From: Paraburkholderia edwinii
GTDB taxonomy: Bacteria > Pseudomonadota > Gammaproteobacteria > Burkholderiales > Burkholderiaceae
Direction: 5' to 3'
DNA: 64,000 bases
NCBI RefSeq assembly: GCF_019428685.1
Contig: NZ_CP080096.1
Coordinates: forward strand, 1,054,001-1,118,000
This document shows, in pieces, positions 19,163 to 28,815 of this stretch. The notes below the pieces were generated by a model. It was given only the letters and a program-made list of their open reading frames with translations, was not told the DNA's origin and did no database searches. Numbering within the stretch: position 1 is the first letter of the stretch; every line of letters begins with the position of its first letter. A program made the translations under genes and the position numbers.

Positions 19163-20626
19163 GTGAGCGATGCGGCGACAAGTGAGCAGCGTGCGCGACT
19201 GGCGCGGTTGCCGGCGGTCGAGCGTGTGATGTCGCGGCAAGCGGCGCAGGCGTTGAGCGACGCATATGGGCGCAGCCAGGTTGTCGATGCGGTGCGTGCC
19301 GCGCTCGATGTATTGCGCGGGGAGATGCTTGCGGGCGTGGAGGCATCGAATTGCGCGGACGCAAGCGAATCGGATGGTGCCGATGCGACTGTCGAAGCAC
19401 GCATCATCGATCACGCGAGCCATTCTCTCGAAGCACGCGCGCGCAGCCGCATGCGTGCCGTGTTCAATCTGACCGGCACGGTCCTGCATACGAATCTTGG
19501 TCGCGCATTGCTGCCCGACGAAGCGGTGCGCGCGGTCGTCGATGCGCTCACGCGGCCCACCAACCTCGAATTCGATCTCGCCACCGGCGCGCGCGGCGAT
19601 CGCGACGATCTGGTCGACGACCTGATCTGCGAATTGACGGGGGCTGAAGCGGCAACCGTCGTCAATAACAACGCGGCTGCGGTTTTATTGACCTTGTCGG
19701 CGTTGGCATCGAAGAAGGAAGTGATCGTCTCGCGCGGCGAACTCGTTGAAATAGGCGGCGCGTTCCGGATTCCCGACATCATGACGCGCGCCGGCGTCCG
19801 ATTGCGCGAGGTCGGCACGACAAACCGCACCCATGCGAAGGATTACGAAGAGGCGATCAACCCACGCACTGCATTGCTGATGAAAGTGCATTGCAGCAAC
19901 TATGCGATCAGCGGCTTTACGAAAAGCGTCGATATCGGCGAACTGGCGCAGATCGCCCATCGTCATGCATTGCCGGTTGCGTTCGATCTCGGCAGCGGCA
20001 CGCTGGTGGATCTCGCGCAATGGGGCTTGCCTGCCGAGCCGACTGTGCGCGGCACGATTGACGCGGGTGCTGATCTTGTCACGTTCAGCGGCGACAAGCT
20101 GCTCGGCGGCCCACAGGCGGGCTTGATCGTTGGGCGCGAAGCGTTGATTCGCAAGATCAGGAAGCATCCGTTAAAGCGCGCACTGCGTGTCGGCAAACTC
20201 ACGCTCGCGGCGCTCGAGCCCGTGCTGCGGTTGTATCGCGCGCCGGAATTGCTTGCGCAGAGGCTGACGACCTTGCGTCTTCTGACGCGGCCCGCTGCCG
20301 ATATGCATGCGGCTGCGCTGCGCATGCAGCCTGCCTTTCAGCTCGCGCTCGGCGAGCGTTATGCGTTGACTGTCGAACCGATGTTCAGCCAGATCGGCAG
20401 CGGTGCATTGCCGGTCGACCAGTTGCCGAGCTATGGGCTCGCGGTACGCGTTGCCGGTGCGAAACGCGGTGGACGCGCGCTCGTGCAGTTGGAACAGGCG
20501 CTGCGCGACTTGCCGCGCCCCGTGCTTGGCCGCATCGCCGACGATACCTTGCAGCTCGATCTACGTTGCCTCGAAGCGGCGGATGAAGCGGCGTTTATCG
20601 CGCAATGCGCGGAGCTGCACCTATGA
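19163..20626 (+). CDS. selA: L-seryl-tRNA(Sec) selenium transferase
   Basis: Enzyme of 487 residues that converts seryl-tRNA(Sec) to selenocysteyl-tRNA(Sec) using selenophosphate. The N-terminal [11 protein letters not shown] and the [16 protein letters not shown] block are typical, and the pyridoxal-phosphate lysine is Lys312 in [16 protein letters not shown] start at 19163 with GGAGG a few bases upstream. Its last four bases overlap the selB start. Length is slightly above E. coli SelA (463) because of an insertion near residue 65. Confidence 0.97.
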   Translation: MSDAATSEQRARLARLPAVERVMSRQAAQALSDAYGRSQVVDAVRAALDVLRGEMLAGVEASNCADASESDGADATVEARIIDHASHSLEARARSRMRAVFNLTGTVLHTNLGRALLPDEAVRAVVDALTRPTNLEFDLATGARGDRDDLVDDLICELTGAEAATVVNNNAAAVLLTLSALASKKEVIVSRGELVEIGGAFRIPDIMTRAGVRLREVGTTNRTHAKDYEEAINPRTALLMKVHCSNYAISGFTKSVDIGELAQIAHRHALPVAFDLGSGTLVDLAQWGLPAEPTVRGTIDAGADLVTFSGDKLLGGPQAGLIVGREALIRKIRKHPLKRALRVGKLTLAALEPVLRLYRAPELLAQRLTTLRLLTRPAADMHAAALRMQPAFQLALGERYALTVEPMFSQIGSGALPVDQLPSYGLAVRVAGAKRGGRALVQLEQALRDLPRPVLGRIADDTLQLDLRCLEAADEAAFIAQCAELHL

Positions 20627-22551
20627 TCGTCGGCACCGCGGGTCATATCGATCACGGTAAGACGACGCTTGTGCGCGCGTTGACGGGCGTCGATACCGAT
20701 CGCCTGAAGGAAGAAAAGGCGCGTGGCATTTCGATCGAACTCGGGTATGCCTATACGCCGCTCGCAAACGGCGAAGTGCTCGGCGTGATCGACGTGCCGG
20801 GCCATGAAAAGCTCGTGCACACGATGGCCGCGGGCGCATGCGGCATCGACTTCGCGTTGCTGGTGATCGCCGCGGACGACGGCGTGATGCCGCAAACACG
20901 CGAGCATCTGGCGATTCTGGAATTGCTTGGGGTCACACGGGGCGCCGTTGCGTTGACGAAGGTCGATCGCGTCGATGCGGCGCGGCTTGCGCAGGTGCGC
21001 GAGGAGATCGGGGCGTGGCTTGCGTCGACGGTGTTTGCCGGTGTGCGAATTTTCTGCACCAATGCGACGGTGGACGGCGATGCGGGTGTTGGCGAGCTTA
21101 ATGCCTATCTTCGCGAGGCTGCTGCCGACCTTGTCCTGCATAAGGGTCGCGACGATGCGCTATTTCGTCTGGCAATCGACCGTGTGTTTACGCTCGCGGG
21201 CCACGGAACGATTGTGACCGGAACGGTCTTCGCGGGTCGCGTGACGGCGGGCGAAACGCTGATGCTTGCACCGGCGCTTGAACCGGTTCGCGTGCGCAGC
21301 ATCCACGCGCAAAATCACGCGGCGGAAGGCGGACATGCGGGACAACGTTGCGCGCTCAACCTTGCCGGTGTTGACAAGGATGCGATTGCGCGCGGCGACT
21401 GGATTATCGATGCGCGGCTAGCAAGGCCTTCGGAGCGGCTCGATGTCGAATTGACGCTGCTCGAAGATGCAGGCCTTACGTTAGAACACTGGGCGCCATT
21501 GCATGTTCATCTCGGCACGACGCATCAGGTTGCTCACGTCGCTTTGCTCGATGGCGATACGTTGGCGGCTGGAGACAAGGCGCGTGCGCAACTCGTGTTC
21601 GATACGCCGCTTTGCGCGCTGCCCGGCGATCGTTTTATTGTGCGCAACGCGCAAGCGACGCGCACGGTCGGCGGTGGACGTGTGCTCGATCCATTCGGAC
21701 CGGCGCGCAAACGCAGGACCGCGGAACGGCGCGCGTGGCTCGATGCGTTACAGACCTGGCTCGACGATGGACGCATCGAGCCGCTACTCGACCATGCGCC
21801 ACATGGGATGCAGCGCTCCACGCTTGTATGTTTGACAGGGGTGTCGCATCACGCGCTGCAGTTTCCGCATGACGTGATCGATATCGCGCTACATGGCAAA
21901 GCCGCTGATGACGGTTTCGTTTTGCTGCGGCGCCATTGGAATGGACTGCGCGAACACGTCATAGGCGCATTGCAGCAGTTTCACGCACGTTTTCCCGATG
22001 AGCAGGGGCCGGATTCCGCGCGTTTGCGCCGCATTGCTGCGCCTTTGCTCACCGACACGTTGTGGCGCGCCTTGATCGAAGCGCTTGTTTCCGAAGGCCT
22101 TGTGTCTAAGAGCGGGCCCTGGCTACACCTGCCTGAGCATTCAGTATCGCTCGATAAGCAGGAAGAAGCGCTTAAACAGATGCTGTTGCCTTTGATGGCG
22201 GAAGGCCGCTTCGATCCGCCTTGGGTGCGTGAGCTGGCAGCGACCGTGCATCGACATGAAGACGACGTGCGCGCGTTGCTGCGCAAGCTTGCGCGACAAG
22301 GCGACGTGTACCAGGTCGTGCGTGATCTTTTTTACCATCGCGACTCGATGCGCGAGCTTGCGCGCGTGGTCGCGCAACTGGCGGCGCAGCAGGGCGGTGC
22401 GCTTTCAGCCGCGGCGTTTCGTGATGAGACGGGGCTTGGGCGTAAGCGGGCGATTCAGGTGCTGGAGTTTTTCGATCGTGTTGGATATACCCGCTTTCAG
22501 CGAGATGTTCATTTGTTGCGCGTGGATAGCAGGTTGAGTGAGATGTTGTAG
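20623..22551 (+). CDS. selB: Selenocysteine-specific elongation factor SelB
   Basis: GTPase of 642 residues that delivers Sec-tRNA(Sec) to ribosomes paused at a SECIS-marked UGA. The G1 loop GHIDHGKTT (residues 7-15), the switch region with [11 protein letters not shown], and DVPGHEKL are intact. The long C-terminal half is a set of winged-helix domains that bind the mRNA hairpin. The ATG at 20623 overlaps the selA stop. Together with selA, selC and the target gene this gives almost a complete decoding set; selD (selenophosphate synthetase) is not in the window. Confidence 0.97.
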   Translation: MIVGTAGHIDHGKTTLVRALTGVDTDRLKEEKARGISIELGYAYTPLANGEVLGVIDVPGHEKLVHTMAAGACGIDFALLVIAADDGVMPQTREHLAILELLGVTRGAVALTKVDRVDAARLAQVREEIGAWLASTVFAGVRIFCTNATVDGDAGVGELNAYLREAAADLVLHKGRDDALFRLAIDRVFTLAGHGTIVTGTVFAGRVTAGETLMLAPALEPVRVRSIHAQNHAAEGGHAGQRCALNLAGVDKDAIARGDWIIDARLARPSERLDVELTLLEDAGLTLEHWAPLHVHLGTTHQVAHVALLDGDTLAAGDKARAQLVFDTPLCALPGDRFIVRNAQATRTVGGGRVLDPFGPARKRRTAERRAWLDALQTWLDDGRIEPLLDHAPHGMQRSTLVCLTGVSHHALQFPHDVIDIALHGKAADDGFVLLRRHWNGLREHVIGALQQFHARFPDEQGPDSARLRRIAAPLLTDTLWRALIEALVSEGLVSKSGPWLHLPEHSVSLDKQEEALKQMLLPLMAEGRFDPPWVRELAATVHRHEDDVRALLRKLARQGDVYQVVRDLFYHRDSMRELARVVAQLAAQQGGALSAAAFRDETGLGRKRAIQVLEFFDRVGYTRFQRDVHLLRVDSRLSEML

Positions 22552-22584
22552 CTGCAATTCGTCGTTGAGGGAAAGTGGTTAAGG

Positions 22585-22680
22585 GAAGGCATTCGCATCT
22601 GGTGGTGCGGCTGGACTTCAAATCCAGTAGGGGGTGTCAGACACTCTCTGGTAGGTTCGACTCCTGCTGCCTTCCGCCGG
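22585..22680 (+). tRNA. selC: tRNA-Sec (UCA)
   Basis: An unusually long tRNA of about 96 bases. The 5' acceptor strand GGAAGGCA (from 22585) pairs with TGCCTTCC ending at 22676, giving the 8-bp acceptor stem typical of tRNA-Sec. The anticodon arm has stem CTGGA/TCCAG and loop CTTCAAA, with anticodon TCA at 22619-22621. A long variable arm follows (about 22631-22651), then the T arm with GGTTCGACTCC. The encoded 3' end is GCCG rather than GCCA, so CCA would need to be completed or repaired. It lies 33 bases after selB on the same strand. Confidence 0.97.
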
Positions 22681-22714
22681 TTTTAAAGCGGTGGAACTCC
22701 ACAACACGTATTAA

Positions 22715-23494
22715 CTATCCTCCGAACCGCGCACGGCCTTGCGATTGGTGCGTCAGCCAGTCAAAGCAGTTACGCCACAGTCGCGCGTAACCGTTCCAGG
22801 ACGAGAACTCGGGAGGTAGCCAATGGACGGACATGTCGCTGGTCCAGGCCAGCGTACGGCCAGAACCGAACTCGCCGGCAGCGAGCAACGGATGTCCTGT
22901 GCCGGGCACCCGCGCGATGAGCGTTGCGTCGGATTTGAGCTCCACTTCGTTGTAGCCGAGCAGATGCGGCCAGGGGGCGTCGATGCCCTGAAGCACCGGG
23001 TGGTCCGTTACGGTCTCGGGCGTGAATCCCTCCGGTACTTCAACGCGGTCGTCATAGGGTAGACAGCGCACGGGCAAGACTTCTTCGACCGGTGTGTGTC
23101 GAAAGCGCGCACTGCCGTTGATGCCCTGAAAGCTCAGATAGCCGCCGATCATCATGAGCCCACCGCCCGCGGCGACGTAGTCGCGCAGCAGCTTCAACCG
23201 GTTCGGCGTGCGCTGGCTTTTGATCCATGTGTCCGGGTGCAGCAGCAGCGTGTTCGCGCCGATATCGGACAGGATCACCGCATCCCATGCGCGAAGCGCT
23301 TCCGGTGTCTGCGGGAAGTGCGTCTGCGCATCGTGACTGGGCATATGCGTCACCGCATAATCGCCATGTTCGAACAGCGCGAGAAACTGCTCTGCACCGC
23401 TGTGGTGAGTGATCGACGCAAACTGATCGAAACCTTTCGCATGCGTGGCCGTCGAGGTCCACGATTCTCCGGCCAGCAATATCTTCTTTTTCAT
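22715..23494 (-). CDS. Glutamine amidotransferase-like (ThuA/GATase1-like) protein
   Basis: Cytoplasmic protein of 259 residues with a class-I amidotransferase-like flavodoxin fold. It begins KKILLAGESW and contains WDAVILSDIGANTLLL, the LRDYVAAGGGLMMIGGYLSFQG segment and SGRTLAWTSDMSVHWLP, typical of the GATase1-like family related to ThuA. No clear catalytic Cys nucleophile elbow is visible, so it may not be an amidotransferase. Its start overlaps the stop of the phosphotriesterase-like gene by 4 bases, so the two are translated together. Exact role unknown; ThuA relatives act on oxidised sugars. Confidence 0.75.
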   Translation of the reverse strand: MKKKILLAGESWTSTATHAKGFDQFASITHHSGAEQFLALFEHGDYAVTHMPSHDAQTHFPQTPEALRAWDAVILSDIGANTLLLHPDTWIKSQRTPNRLKLLRDYVAAGGGLMMIGGYLSFQGINGSARFRHTPVEEVLPVRCLPYDDRVEVPEGFTPETVTDHPVLQGIDAPWPHLLGYNEVELKSDATLIARVPGTGHPLLAAGEFGSGRTLAWTSDMSVHWLPPEFSSWNGYARLWRNCFDWLTHQSQGRARFGG

Positions 23495-24633
23495 TCGATA
23501 TCCTTTTCAATCCTTGACTGAGCGACGCCTTCGCTGTCCGCGCAGGCGCGGCGTGAAAATACGCGGGCAGGGTTTGCGACGAGCATCGTATCGATCTGCT
23601 CATCGGTTACACCGTGCCGTCTGAGCCTCGGAACGAAGTGCTCGAGGATATAGCCGTAGCCGAACCCACCGTAGTGCGTCAGCATCATCTTGAGAAAAAC
23701 ATCCTGCGACATCAGCAGCCGGTCGAGGTAGCCGGCATCGATCAGTGCGCGAATCGCGCGCGCATTTTCTTCGTCTGATGGCGATTGCGCGTCTTCGTCC
23801 GCGTAGTAGTAGTCCATACCGATCATGTCGTATTCAAGCCATGCGCCGCGTTCCGCAAGCGCGTGCTGGTACCCGACGTCCGCATGGCTCGGATTCATAT
23901 GGCACAAAACGGTGTGCCGCAATTGCGCGCCCTCTTCCTCGACGATGTCGAGCACGCGGTGACCGTGCCGGGCCCAGCCCGGCAGATGCACCGAAAGCGG
24001 CACGCCAGTTGCAGCGCTCGCGCGCGCGGCGGCACGCAGCGACTTCGTTTCTTCCGCGGTGAATGCAGCCGACACACCGATTTCGCCAATCAGCCCGGCG
24101 ATGACCTCGGGTCTGCGCTCAAGCGCGCCGACGTCGAACATCAACTGTTCGGCCAGTTCGTCGATGGTCCGTTCACGGACATAGGCGGGGTGCGAGGGCT
24201 CGAGATAGAAGCCCGTCGACATCACGATGTGCAGGCCCGTGCGACGCGAAACCTCCTGCAGTGCGGCCGGGTCGCGGCCGATGCCGATGTTGGTCGGATC
24301 GACAACCGTTGTGCCGCCGCGCTCGCGAAACTTCATCAGTTCGTCAACGGCGAGATCCACGTCGACGAGCCGGCAATTGTCGCGATTCATGAGCGGGTTC
24401 ATGCGCAGCGCGCCGAGTATGCCGATGTGCACCTTCTGTTCGCCGATGTGGCGTCCGGCGCAGCAGGACGGCGGTACCCATTTGTTCGATGCGTCGAGCA
24501 GGATGTGTTCGTGCATTAGCGTCACACCCATTTGGTCGACAGGCACGGGGCCACACACGGTCATCACATGGCCGCTGTCGACGCCGACCGGTAAAGCAGC
24601 GGTCGGGAGCAACGCGGGTTGGGGCTCGGTCAT
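23491..24633 (-). CDS. Phosphotriesterase-family hydrolase
   Basis: TIM-barrel metal hydrolase of 380 residues. The metal-binding start is TLMHEHILLDA (HxH), and later metal ligands are expected in LSVHLPGW, VLCHMNPSHAD and MIGMDYYY. The position of the carboxylated lysine in true phosphotriesterases reads GLIGEIGVS, with Glu bridging the metals as in the E. coli Php-type homologues, so a lactonase or other hydrolase is more likely than organophosphate cleavage. It is transcribed away from the LacI gene, with a LacI-type operator 27 bases before its start. It is probably part of the same catabolic pathway as the kinase and transporter on the other strand. Confidence 0.88.
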   Translation of the reverse strand: MTEPQPALLPTAALPVGVDSGHVMTVCGPVPVDQMGVTLMHEHILLDASNKWVPPSCCAGRHIGEQKVHIGILGALRMNPLMNRDNCRLVDVDLAVDELMKFRERGGTTVVDPTNIGIGRDPAALQEVSRRTGLHIVMSTGFYLEPSHPAYVRERTIDELAEQLMFDVGALERRPEVIAGLIGEIGVSAAFTAEETKSLRAAARASAATGVPLSVHLPGWARHGHRVLDIVEEEGAQLRHTVLCHMNPSHADVGYQHALAERGAWLEYDMIGMDYYYADEDAQSPSDEENARAIRALIDAGYLDRLLMSQDVFLKMMLTHYGGFGYGYILEHFVPRLRRHGVTDEQIDTMLVANPARVFSRRACADSEGVAQSRIEKDIE

Positions 24634-24659
24634 TTGTTTGCCTCGCGAAACGCATCGAA

Positions 24660-24673
24660 GTAAAGCGCTTTAC
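24660..24673. promoter_or_regulatory. LacI-family operator 1
   Basis: Perfect palindrome GTAAAGCGCTTTAC with a central CG, the typical shape of LacI/GalR-family operators. It lies just upstream of the phosphotriesterase-like gene (minus strand). Confidence 0.85.
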
Positions 24674-24841
24674 TGCGCAAGGTATGTCGATGTCGGCGCC
24701 CATGTCAACCGGACAAAAAAAGCGACGGCTAACCAGGCGATCGCGTCGGTCGACATTTCGATGCCTGTTTTACGGGGTTTCTAGCGCTCAACCGATGACC
24801 GTCCTCGGGAAAACACCAGCACACCGTTTATTTTGAAGTGC

Positions 24842-24870
24842 TTGACACGCGAGATATGGCCACGTTCAAT
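24842..24870 (+). promoter_or_regulatory. Candidate sigma-70 promoter for the LacI gene
   Basis: TTGACA (24842-24847) and TTCAAT (24865-24870) are separated by 17 bases. Operator 2 begins 15 bases downstream, where a bound repressor would block transcription, so the regulator is probably autoregulated. Confidence 0.5.
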
Positions 24871-24884
24871 CAGCTCAAACGGAA

Positions 24885-24898
24885 GTAAAGCGCTTTAC
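24885..24898. promoter_or_regulatory. LacI-family operator 2
   Basis: Second exact copy of GTAAAGCGCTTTAC, with the same GAA preceding it, 62 bases before the LacI start. Confidence 0.85.
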
Positions 24899-24960
24899 AA
24901 ACCAGGGCAGGTCGCGACCGGAGAGGGCGCGATCCGAGTGCCAAATTCAATGAGGCATGT

Positions 24961-25995
24961 GTGACGCAACGCCGTTTCGTACCCGGTCTGAAGGATGTCG
25001 CCCGCACTGCGGGCGTCTCGATGACGACCGTTTCGCGGTACCTGAACGCGGATCTCGTGCTGCCCGCCGACACCGCGCAGCGCATCGATGCGGCGATCCG
25101 GCAACTCGGCTATGTCCCGAACCTGCATGCACGCAGTCTTGGACGCGGCCGCTCGGACACGGTCGGGCTCGTGATTCCCGACATCGCGAATCCGTTCTTT
25201 GCGATGCTCGCCGCGGCGGTCGAGCAGGCGGCAGAAGCGAAAGGCCTCGGCGTGTTGCTGAGCGCGACTTCGAACAGCGCGAACCGCGAGCTGCAATACG
25301 TGACGCGCATGCGGCGCAATCAGGTGAGCGGTCTGCTGTTCGTGAGCGCGCATCACCACACGAGCGAACTCGCGCAAGCGCTGAACGACACGCGCGGGCT
25401 CGTGCTGATCGACGAAGACATTCCAGGCGTGCAGTGCGCGAAAGTGCTGTGCGACAACTGTCGCGGCGGATGGCTTGCCGGCGAGCATCTGACGGAACAG
25501 GGCCACCGGCGCATCGCGTTCATCGGTGGGCCGTCGGAACTCGCGAGCACACGCGAGCGCTTCGCCGGATTGCGCGACGCGGCAGCGGCAGCCAGCGCGG
25601 AAATCGCGTTCGAACTGTATGGACCGTATTCGGCCGCGCAAGGCGAAGACGCCGCGCGTGCGCTGCTGAGCGTCGGCCGGCCACCGACGGCGGTATTCGT
25701 GTCGAGTGGCGAGATCGCATTCGGGCTGCTCGATGCACTGAACCGCGCCGGCGTGGCGGTGCCGGAGCGCCTGTCGCTCGTCGTGTTCGACGATGCGGGC
25801 CCGCTGCATCTGTTCAATCCGCCATTGACGGCGATCCGGCAGCCGATCGCCGAAATGGGCACGCGCGCCGTCGATCTCGTGCTGGCCGCCTCGCACGGTG
25901 ACGCCGCACAGCCGGAAGTCCGTTTGCCGGTGGAACTCGTAAAACGCGCATCGGTGGCGCCGCCGTCGTCCATGTCGTCAGCTTCGTTTGCTTGA
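24961..25995 (+). CDS. LacI-family transcriptional regulator
   Basis: Repressor of 344 residues. The N-terminal helix-turn-helix reads LKDVARTAGVSMTTVSRYLN and is followed by a hinge with RIDAAIRQLGYVPNLHARSL. The remainder is a periplasmic-binding-protein-like effector domain, so the inducer is probably a sugar or nucleoside-like ligand. The start is a GTG with GAGG 5 bases before it. It is divergent from the phosphotriesterase operon and upstream of the sugar-type ABC operon, and the two palindromic operators next to it are its likely targets. Confidence 0.93.
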   Translation: MTQRRFVPGLKDVARTAGVSMTTVSRYLNADLVLPADTAQRIDAAIRQLGYVPNLHARSLGRGRSDTVGLVIPDIANPFFAMLAAAVEQAAEAKGLGVLLSATSNSANRELQYVTRMRRNQVSGLLFVSAHHHTSELAQALNDTRGLVLIDEDIPGVQCAKVLCDNCRGGWLAGEHLTEQGHRRIAFIGGPSELASTRERFAGLRDAAAAASAEIAFELYGPYSAAQGEDAARALLSVGRPPTAVFVSSGEIAFGLLDALNRAGVAVPERLSLVVFDDAGPLHLFNPPLTAIRQPIAEMGTRAVDLVLAASHGDAAQPEVRLPVELVKRASVAPPSSMSSASFA

Positions 25996-26045
25996 ACCCA
26001 TTTTAGTTGCTCGATCCGCTTGTCCAACCTTCCTTGGAGAAGTCC

Positions 26046-26990
26046 ATGAACAAGACATTACGTATTGCGATCCTGTGTTGTGCTTTGCCGTTTGGCCTCG
26101 TTGCACGCGCACAGGCTGCCGAGCCTCCGACCTACGCGCTCATTCTGATTAACCAGCAGGCCGTGTTCTTCAACCAGATGCGCAGCGGCGCCGAAGAGGA
26201 AGCGAAGAAGCTCGGCGCGAAGCTCGTCGTCTTCAACGCGAACGATGCATCGTCGGCGCAGGTGAATGCGATCGACGACTACATCCAGCAGAAGGTGAAC
26301 GGCATTGCAATCGATGCGATCGACGTGAATGCCGTACGCGGCGCTTTGCGCAACGCAAGCACGGCGGGCATTCCGGTGGTCGGCGTCGACGCGGTGCTGC
26401 CGCCGGGGCCGCAGAAGGCACAGGTTGGTGTCGACAACGTAGTCGGTGCGAAACAGATGGCCACGCATTTTCTCGACTACGTCCAGAAGAATCTGCATGG
26501 CAGCGCGCAGGTCGGCGTGGTCGGCGCCCTGAGTTCGGTGATCCAGAACACGCGCCAGAAGGGTTTTGTCGATGCGCTTGCGGCCAATCCCAAGGTGAAA
26601 ATCGTCGGTGTCGTCGATGGACAGAATACGCAGGACGTCGCCTTGTCCGCGGCCGAAAACCTGTTGACCGCCAACCCCGATCTCGACGCGATCTATGCGA
26701 CCGGCGAGCCGGCCATGCTCGGTGCGATCGCGGCGGTGCAGGCGCAGGGCCGCGCAGGGAAGGTCAAGGTGATCGGCTGGGATCTCGCGCCGGAGGTGAT
26801 TCGAGGCATCGAACGGGGCGTGGTGCTCGGCGTCGTGCAGCAGGACCCGTCCGCCATGGGCCGCGCGGCGATCGATGTGCTCAGCAGCGCGCATCAGGGC
26901 AAACCGGTGCAGGCCGTCGTGGCGACGCCGCTCACGATTGTCACGAAGGCGAACGTGAATGCCTATCGCAGCCAGTTCGCGGCCAAGTAG
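26046..26990 (+). CDS. Sugar-type ABC transporter substrate-binding protein (RbsB-like)
   Basis: Periplasmic binding protein of 314 residues with a signal peptide (about residues 1-23, ending ARAQA). It has the ribose/xylose-binding fold: YALILINQQAVFFNQMRSGAEE at the start, GIPVVGVDAV in the middle and IYATGEPAMLGAIAAVQ later. It delivers its ligand to the ATPase and permease encoded next. The ATG at 26046 has GGAG 7 bases upstream. The ligand is unknown but probably contains a pentose or similar ring, given the RbsC-like permease and PfkB kinase. Confidence 0.93.
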   Translation: MNKTLRIAILCCALPFGLVARAQAAEPPTYALILINQQAVFFNQMRSGAEEEAKKLGAKLVVFNANDASSAQVNAIDDYIQQKVNGIAIDAIDVNAVRGALRNASTAGIPVVGVDAVLPPGPQKAQVGVDNVVGAKQMATHFLDYVQKNLHGSAQVGVVGALSSVIQNTRQKGFVDALAANPKVKIVGVVDGQNTQDVALSAAENLLTANPDLDAIYATGEPAMLGAIAAVQAQGRAGKVKVIGWDLAPEVIRGIERGVVLGVVQQDPSAMGRAAIDVLSSAHQGKPVQAVVATPLTIVTKANVNAYRSQFAAK

Positions 26991-27000
26991 TGAAAACCCA

Positions 27001-27807
27001 ATGGCAACTACGGTGACTAACCCAACGATGAACCCGCTTACTCCGTCGCGGGAGTCCGCTGCCGCGCAGGCTTCGCGTGTGCCCGTGCTCGCGCTGAAGG
27101 GCATTCGCAAGAACTTCGGTTCGTTTCCGGCGCTGCGCGGCGTCGATCTCGATCTGTATGCGGGCGAATGTCTCGGTTTGATCGGCGATAACGCGGCCGG
27201 CAAGTCGACGCTGACCAAGGTGATGGCGGGCACCTATCTGCCCGATGACGGCGCGATCTATATGGAAGGCGAGGAGGTGCGTCTCACTGGTCCGGCCGAT
27301 GCACGCGCCCGCCACATCGAAATGGTTTATCAGGACCTGAGTCTGTGCGACACGGTCGACGTGGCGGGCAACCTGTTTCTCGGCCGCGAGATCTGCAAGG
27401 GTGGCATGTTGCAGCGCAAGCGCATGCTGACTGAAGCGCGCGCGCTGCTCGAGCGGCTCAAGATTCGCATTCCGAATCTGAGTAATACGGTTGAACAACT
27501 GTCCGGCGGGCAGCGGCAATCGATTGCGATCGCCCGTGCCGCGTCATTTGCACCGCGTGTGCTGATCATGGACGAGCCGACCTCGGCGCTTGCGGTCGCC
27601 GAGGTAGACGCAGTGCTCGAACTGATCAACCGGGTGAAGGCACAGGGCGTGGCCGTCGTGCTCATTACGCATCGGCTGCAGGACCTGTTTCGTGTCTGCG
27701 ACCGGATCGCAGTGATGTACGAGGGGACGAAGATCGCGGAGCGCCGTCTCGAAGAAACCACCCTTGAGGATCTGGTCCAGTTGATTGTCGGAGGGAGGCA
27801 CGGATGA
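27001..27807 (+). CDS. Sugar-type ABC transporter ATP-binding protein
   Basis: ATPase of 268 residues with Walker A GDNAAGKST, signature LSGGQRQSIAIARA and Walker B VLIMDEPTSAL. Unlike RbsA or XylG (about 500 residues, two ATPase domains), it has one domain and so must form a homodimer; single-domain versions are known in this transporter class. The last four bases overlap the permease start. Confidence 0.94.
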   Translation: MATTVTNPTMNPLTPSRESAAAQASRVPVLALKGIRKNFGSFPALRGVDLDLYAGECLGLIGDNAAGKSTLTKVMAGTYLPDDGAIYMEGEEVRLTGPADARARHIEMVYQDLSLCDTVDVAGNLFLGREICKGGMLQRKRMLTEARALLERLKIRIPNLSNTVEQLSGGQRQSIAIARAASFAPRVLIMDEPTSALAVAEVDAVLELINRVKAQGVAVVLITHRLQDLFRVCDRIAVMYEGTKIAERRLEETTLEDLVQLIVGGRHG

Positions 27808-28802
27808 GCACCACATCGTATACCGAGCGCGAACTCGGGTCGCGCTCGCGCGACTACTTCGCCGCGCATGCACAGGTGTTGTCGATCGCTGCATTCTTTG
27901 TGGGTTGCTGTGTGTTCTTCTCGCTCGGCAGCGCGAATTTCCTTTCCGCGAGCAATGCGCTGAACATCCTGCGGCAGCTTGCGCCGATCCTGGTGGTCGG
28001 GATCGCAATGACGTTCGTCATCACAACGGGCGGCATCGATCTGTCGGTTGGCTCGATGGCAGCGCTGAGCAACGCGCTGGTGGCGATTCTGATCCAGCAT
28101 GGCGTGCCATGGCCCGTCGCGGTGCTGGCCACGTTACTGCTCGGCGGGGCGATCGGCTGGCTGCAGGGCTGGATTTCAGCGAGCCAGGCGATTCCGTCGT
28201 TTATCGTGACGCTCGCGGCCATGACGACATTGCGCGGCATCGCGCTGTATTCGACCAAGGGCTTTTCGGTCGCTATCGATCCCGGCACGGGCTTCGATTT
28301 TATCGGCACGGGCACGCTGTTCGATATTCCGGTGCCGGCGTTGATTGCAGTCGTGGTATCGGCGGCCGGCTATGTCTATCTGAATCGCGCGCGTTACGGC
28401 AGACGCGTGATCGCAGTCGGCTCGAATGCGGAAGCGGCGCGGCGGGCCGGTATGCCAACGCTGCGGATCAAGGCCTCGGTGTTTCTGCTAACCGGACTCG
28501 CGTCCGCGGTCGCAGGCCTGATTCTCGCCTCGCGCCTCGGTTCGGGTTCCTCGAATGCGGCGGTTGGCTTCGAACTCGACGTGATCGCGGCCGTCGTGCT
28601 TGGCGGTACGTCGCTGATGGGCGGACGCGCGACGATCATCGGCACGGTTCTCGGTTCGCTGACCATTGCGGTGATCGGCAACGGACTGATCCTTATGCAT
28701 ATCTCACCGTTTTTCACGCAGATCATCACGGGCGCGATCATTCTCGGCGCGATCTGGCTGAACACACGCGTGTTCGGCAATTACAAGTCGGCAAAGAAAT
28801 AG
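27804..28802 (+). CDS. Sugar-type ABC transporter permease (RbsC-like)
   Basis: Inner-membrane permease of 332 residues with roughly eight to ten hydrophobic helices. Family blocks are FVITTGGIDLSVGSMAALSN and VIAAVVLGGTSLMGGRATIIG. It overlaps the ATPase gene and completes the importer with the binding protein. Confidence 0.94.
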   Translation: MSTTSYTERELGSRSRDYFAAHAQVLSIAAFFVGCCVFFSLGSANFLSASNALNILRQLAPILVVGIAMTFVITTGGIDLSVGSMAALSNALVAILIQHGVPWPVAVLATLLLGGAIGWLQGWISASQAIPSFIVTLAAMTTLRGIALYSTKGFSVAIDPGTGFDFIGTGTLFDIPVPALIAVVVSAAGYVYLNRARYGRRVIAVGSNAEAARRAGMPTLRIKASVFLLTGLASAVAGLILASRLGSGSSNAAVGFELDVIAAVVLGGTSLMGGRATIIGTVLGSLTIAVIGNGLILMHISPFFTQIITGAIILGAIWLNTRVFGNYKSAKK

Positions 28803-28815
28803 GACGTTCAACCAG

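Larger units (their letters stand above)
24634..24960. promoter_or_regulatory. Divergent control region of the LacI-regulated cluster
   Basis: A 327-base non-coding region separating the phosphotriesterase operon (left) from lacI and the ABC operon (right). It holds two identical operators (24660 and 24885) about 225 bp apart and one candidate promoter (24842-24870). The spacing would allow repression by looping. Confidence 0.7.

Noticed and set aside
27001..27807. Truncated RbsA (half of a double ATPase)
   Set aside because: All ATPase motifs are intact, and the end overlaps the permease gene precisely; single-domain versions exist in this transporter class.
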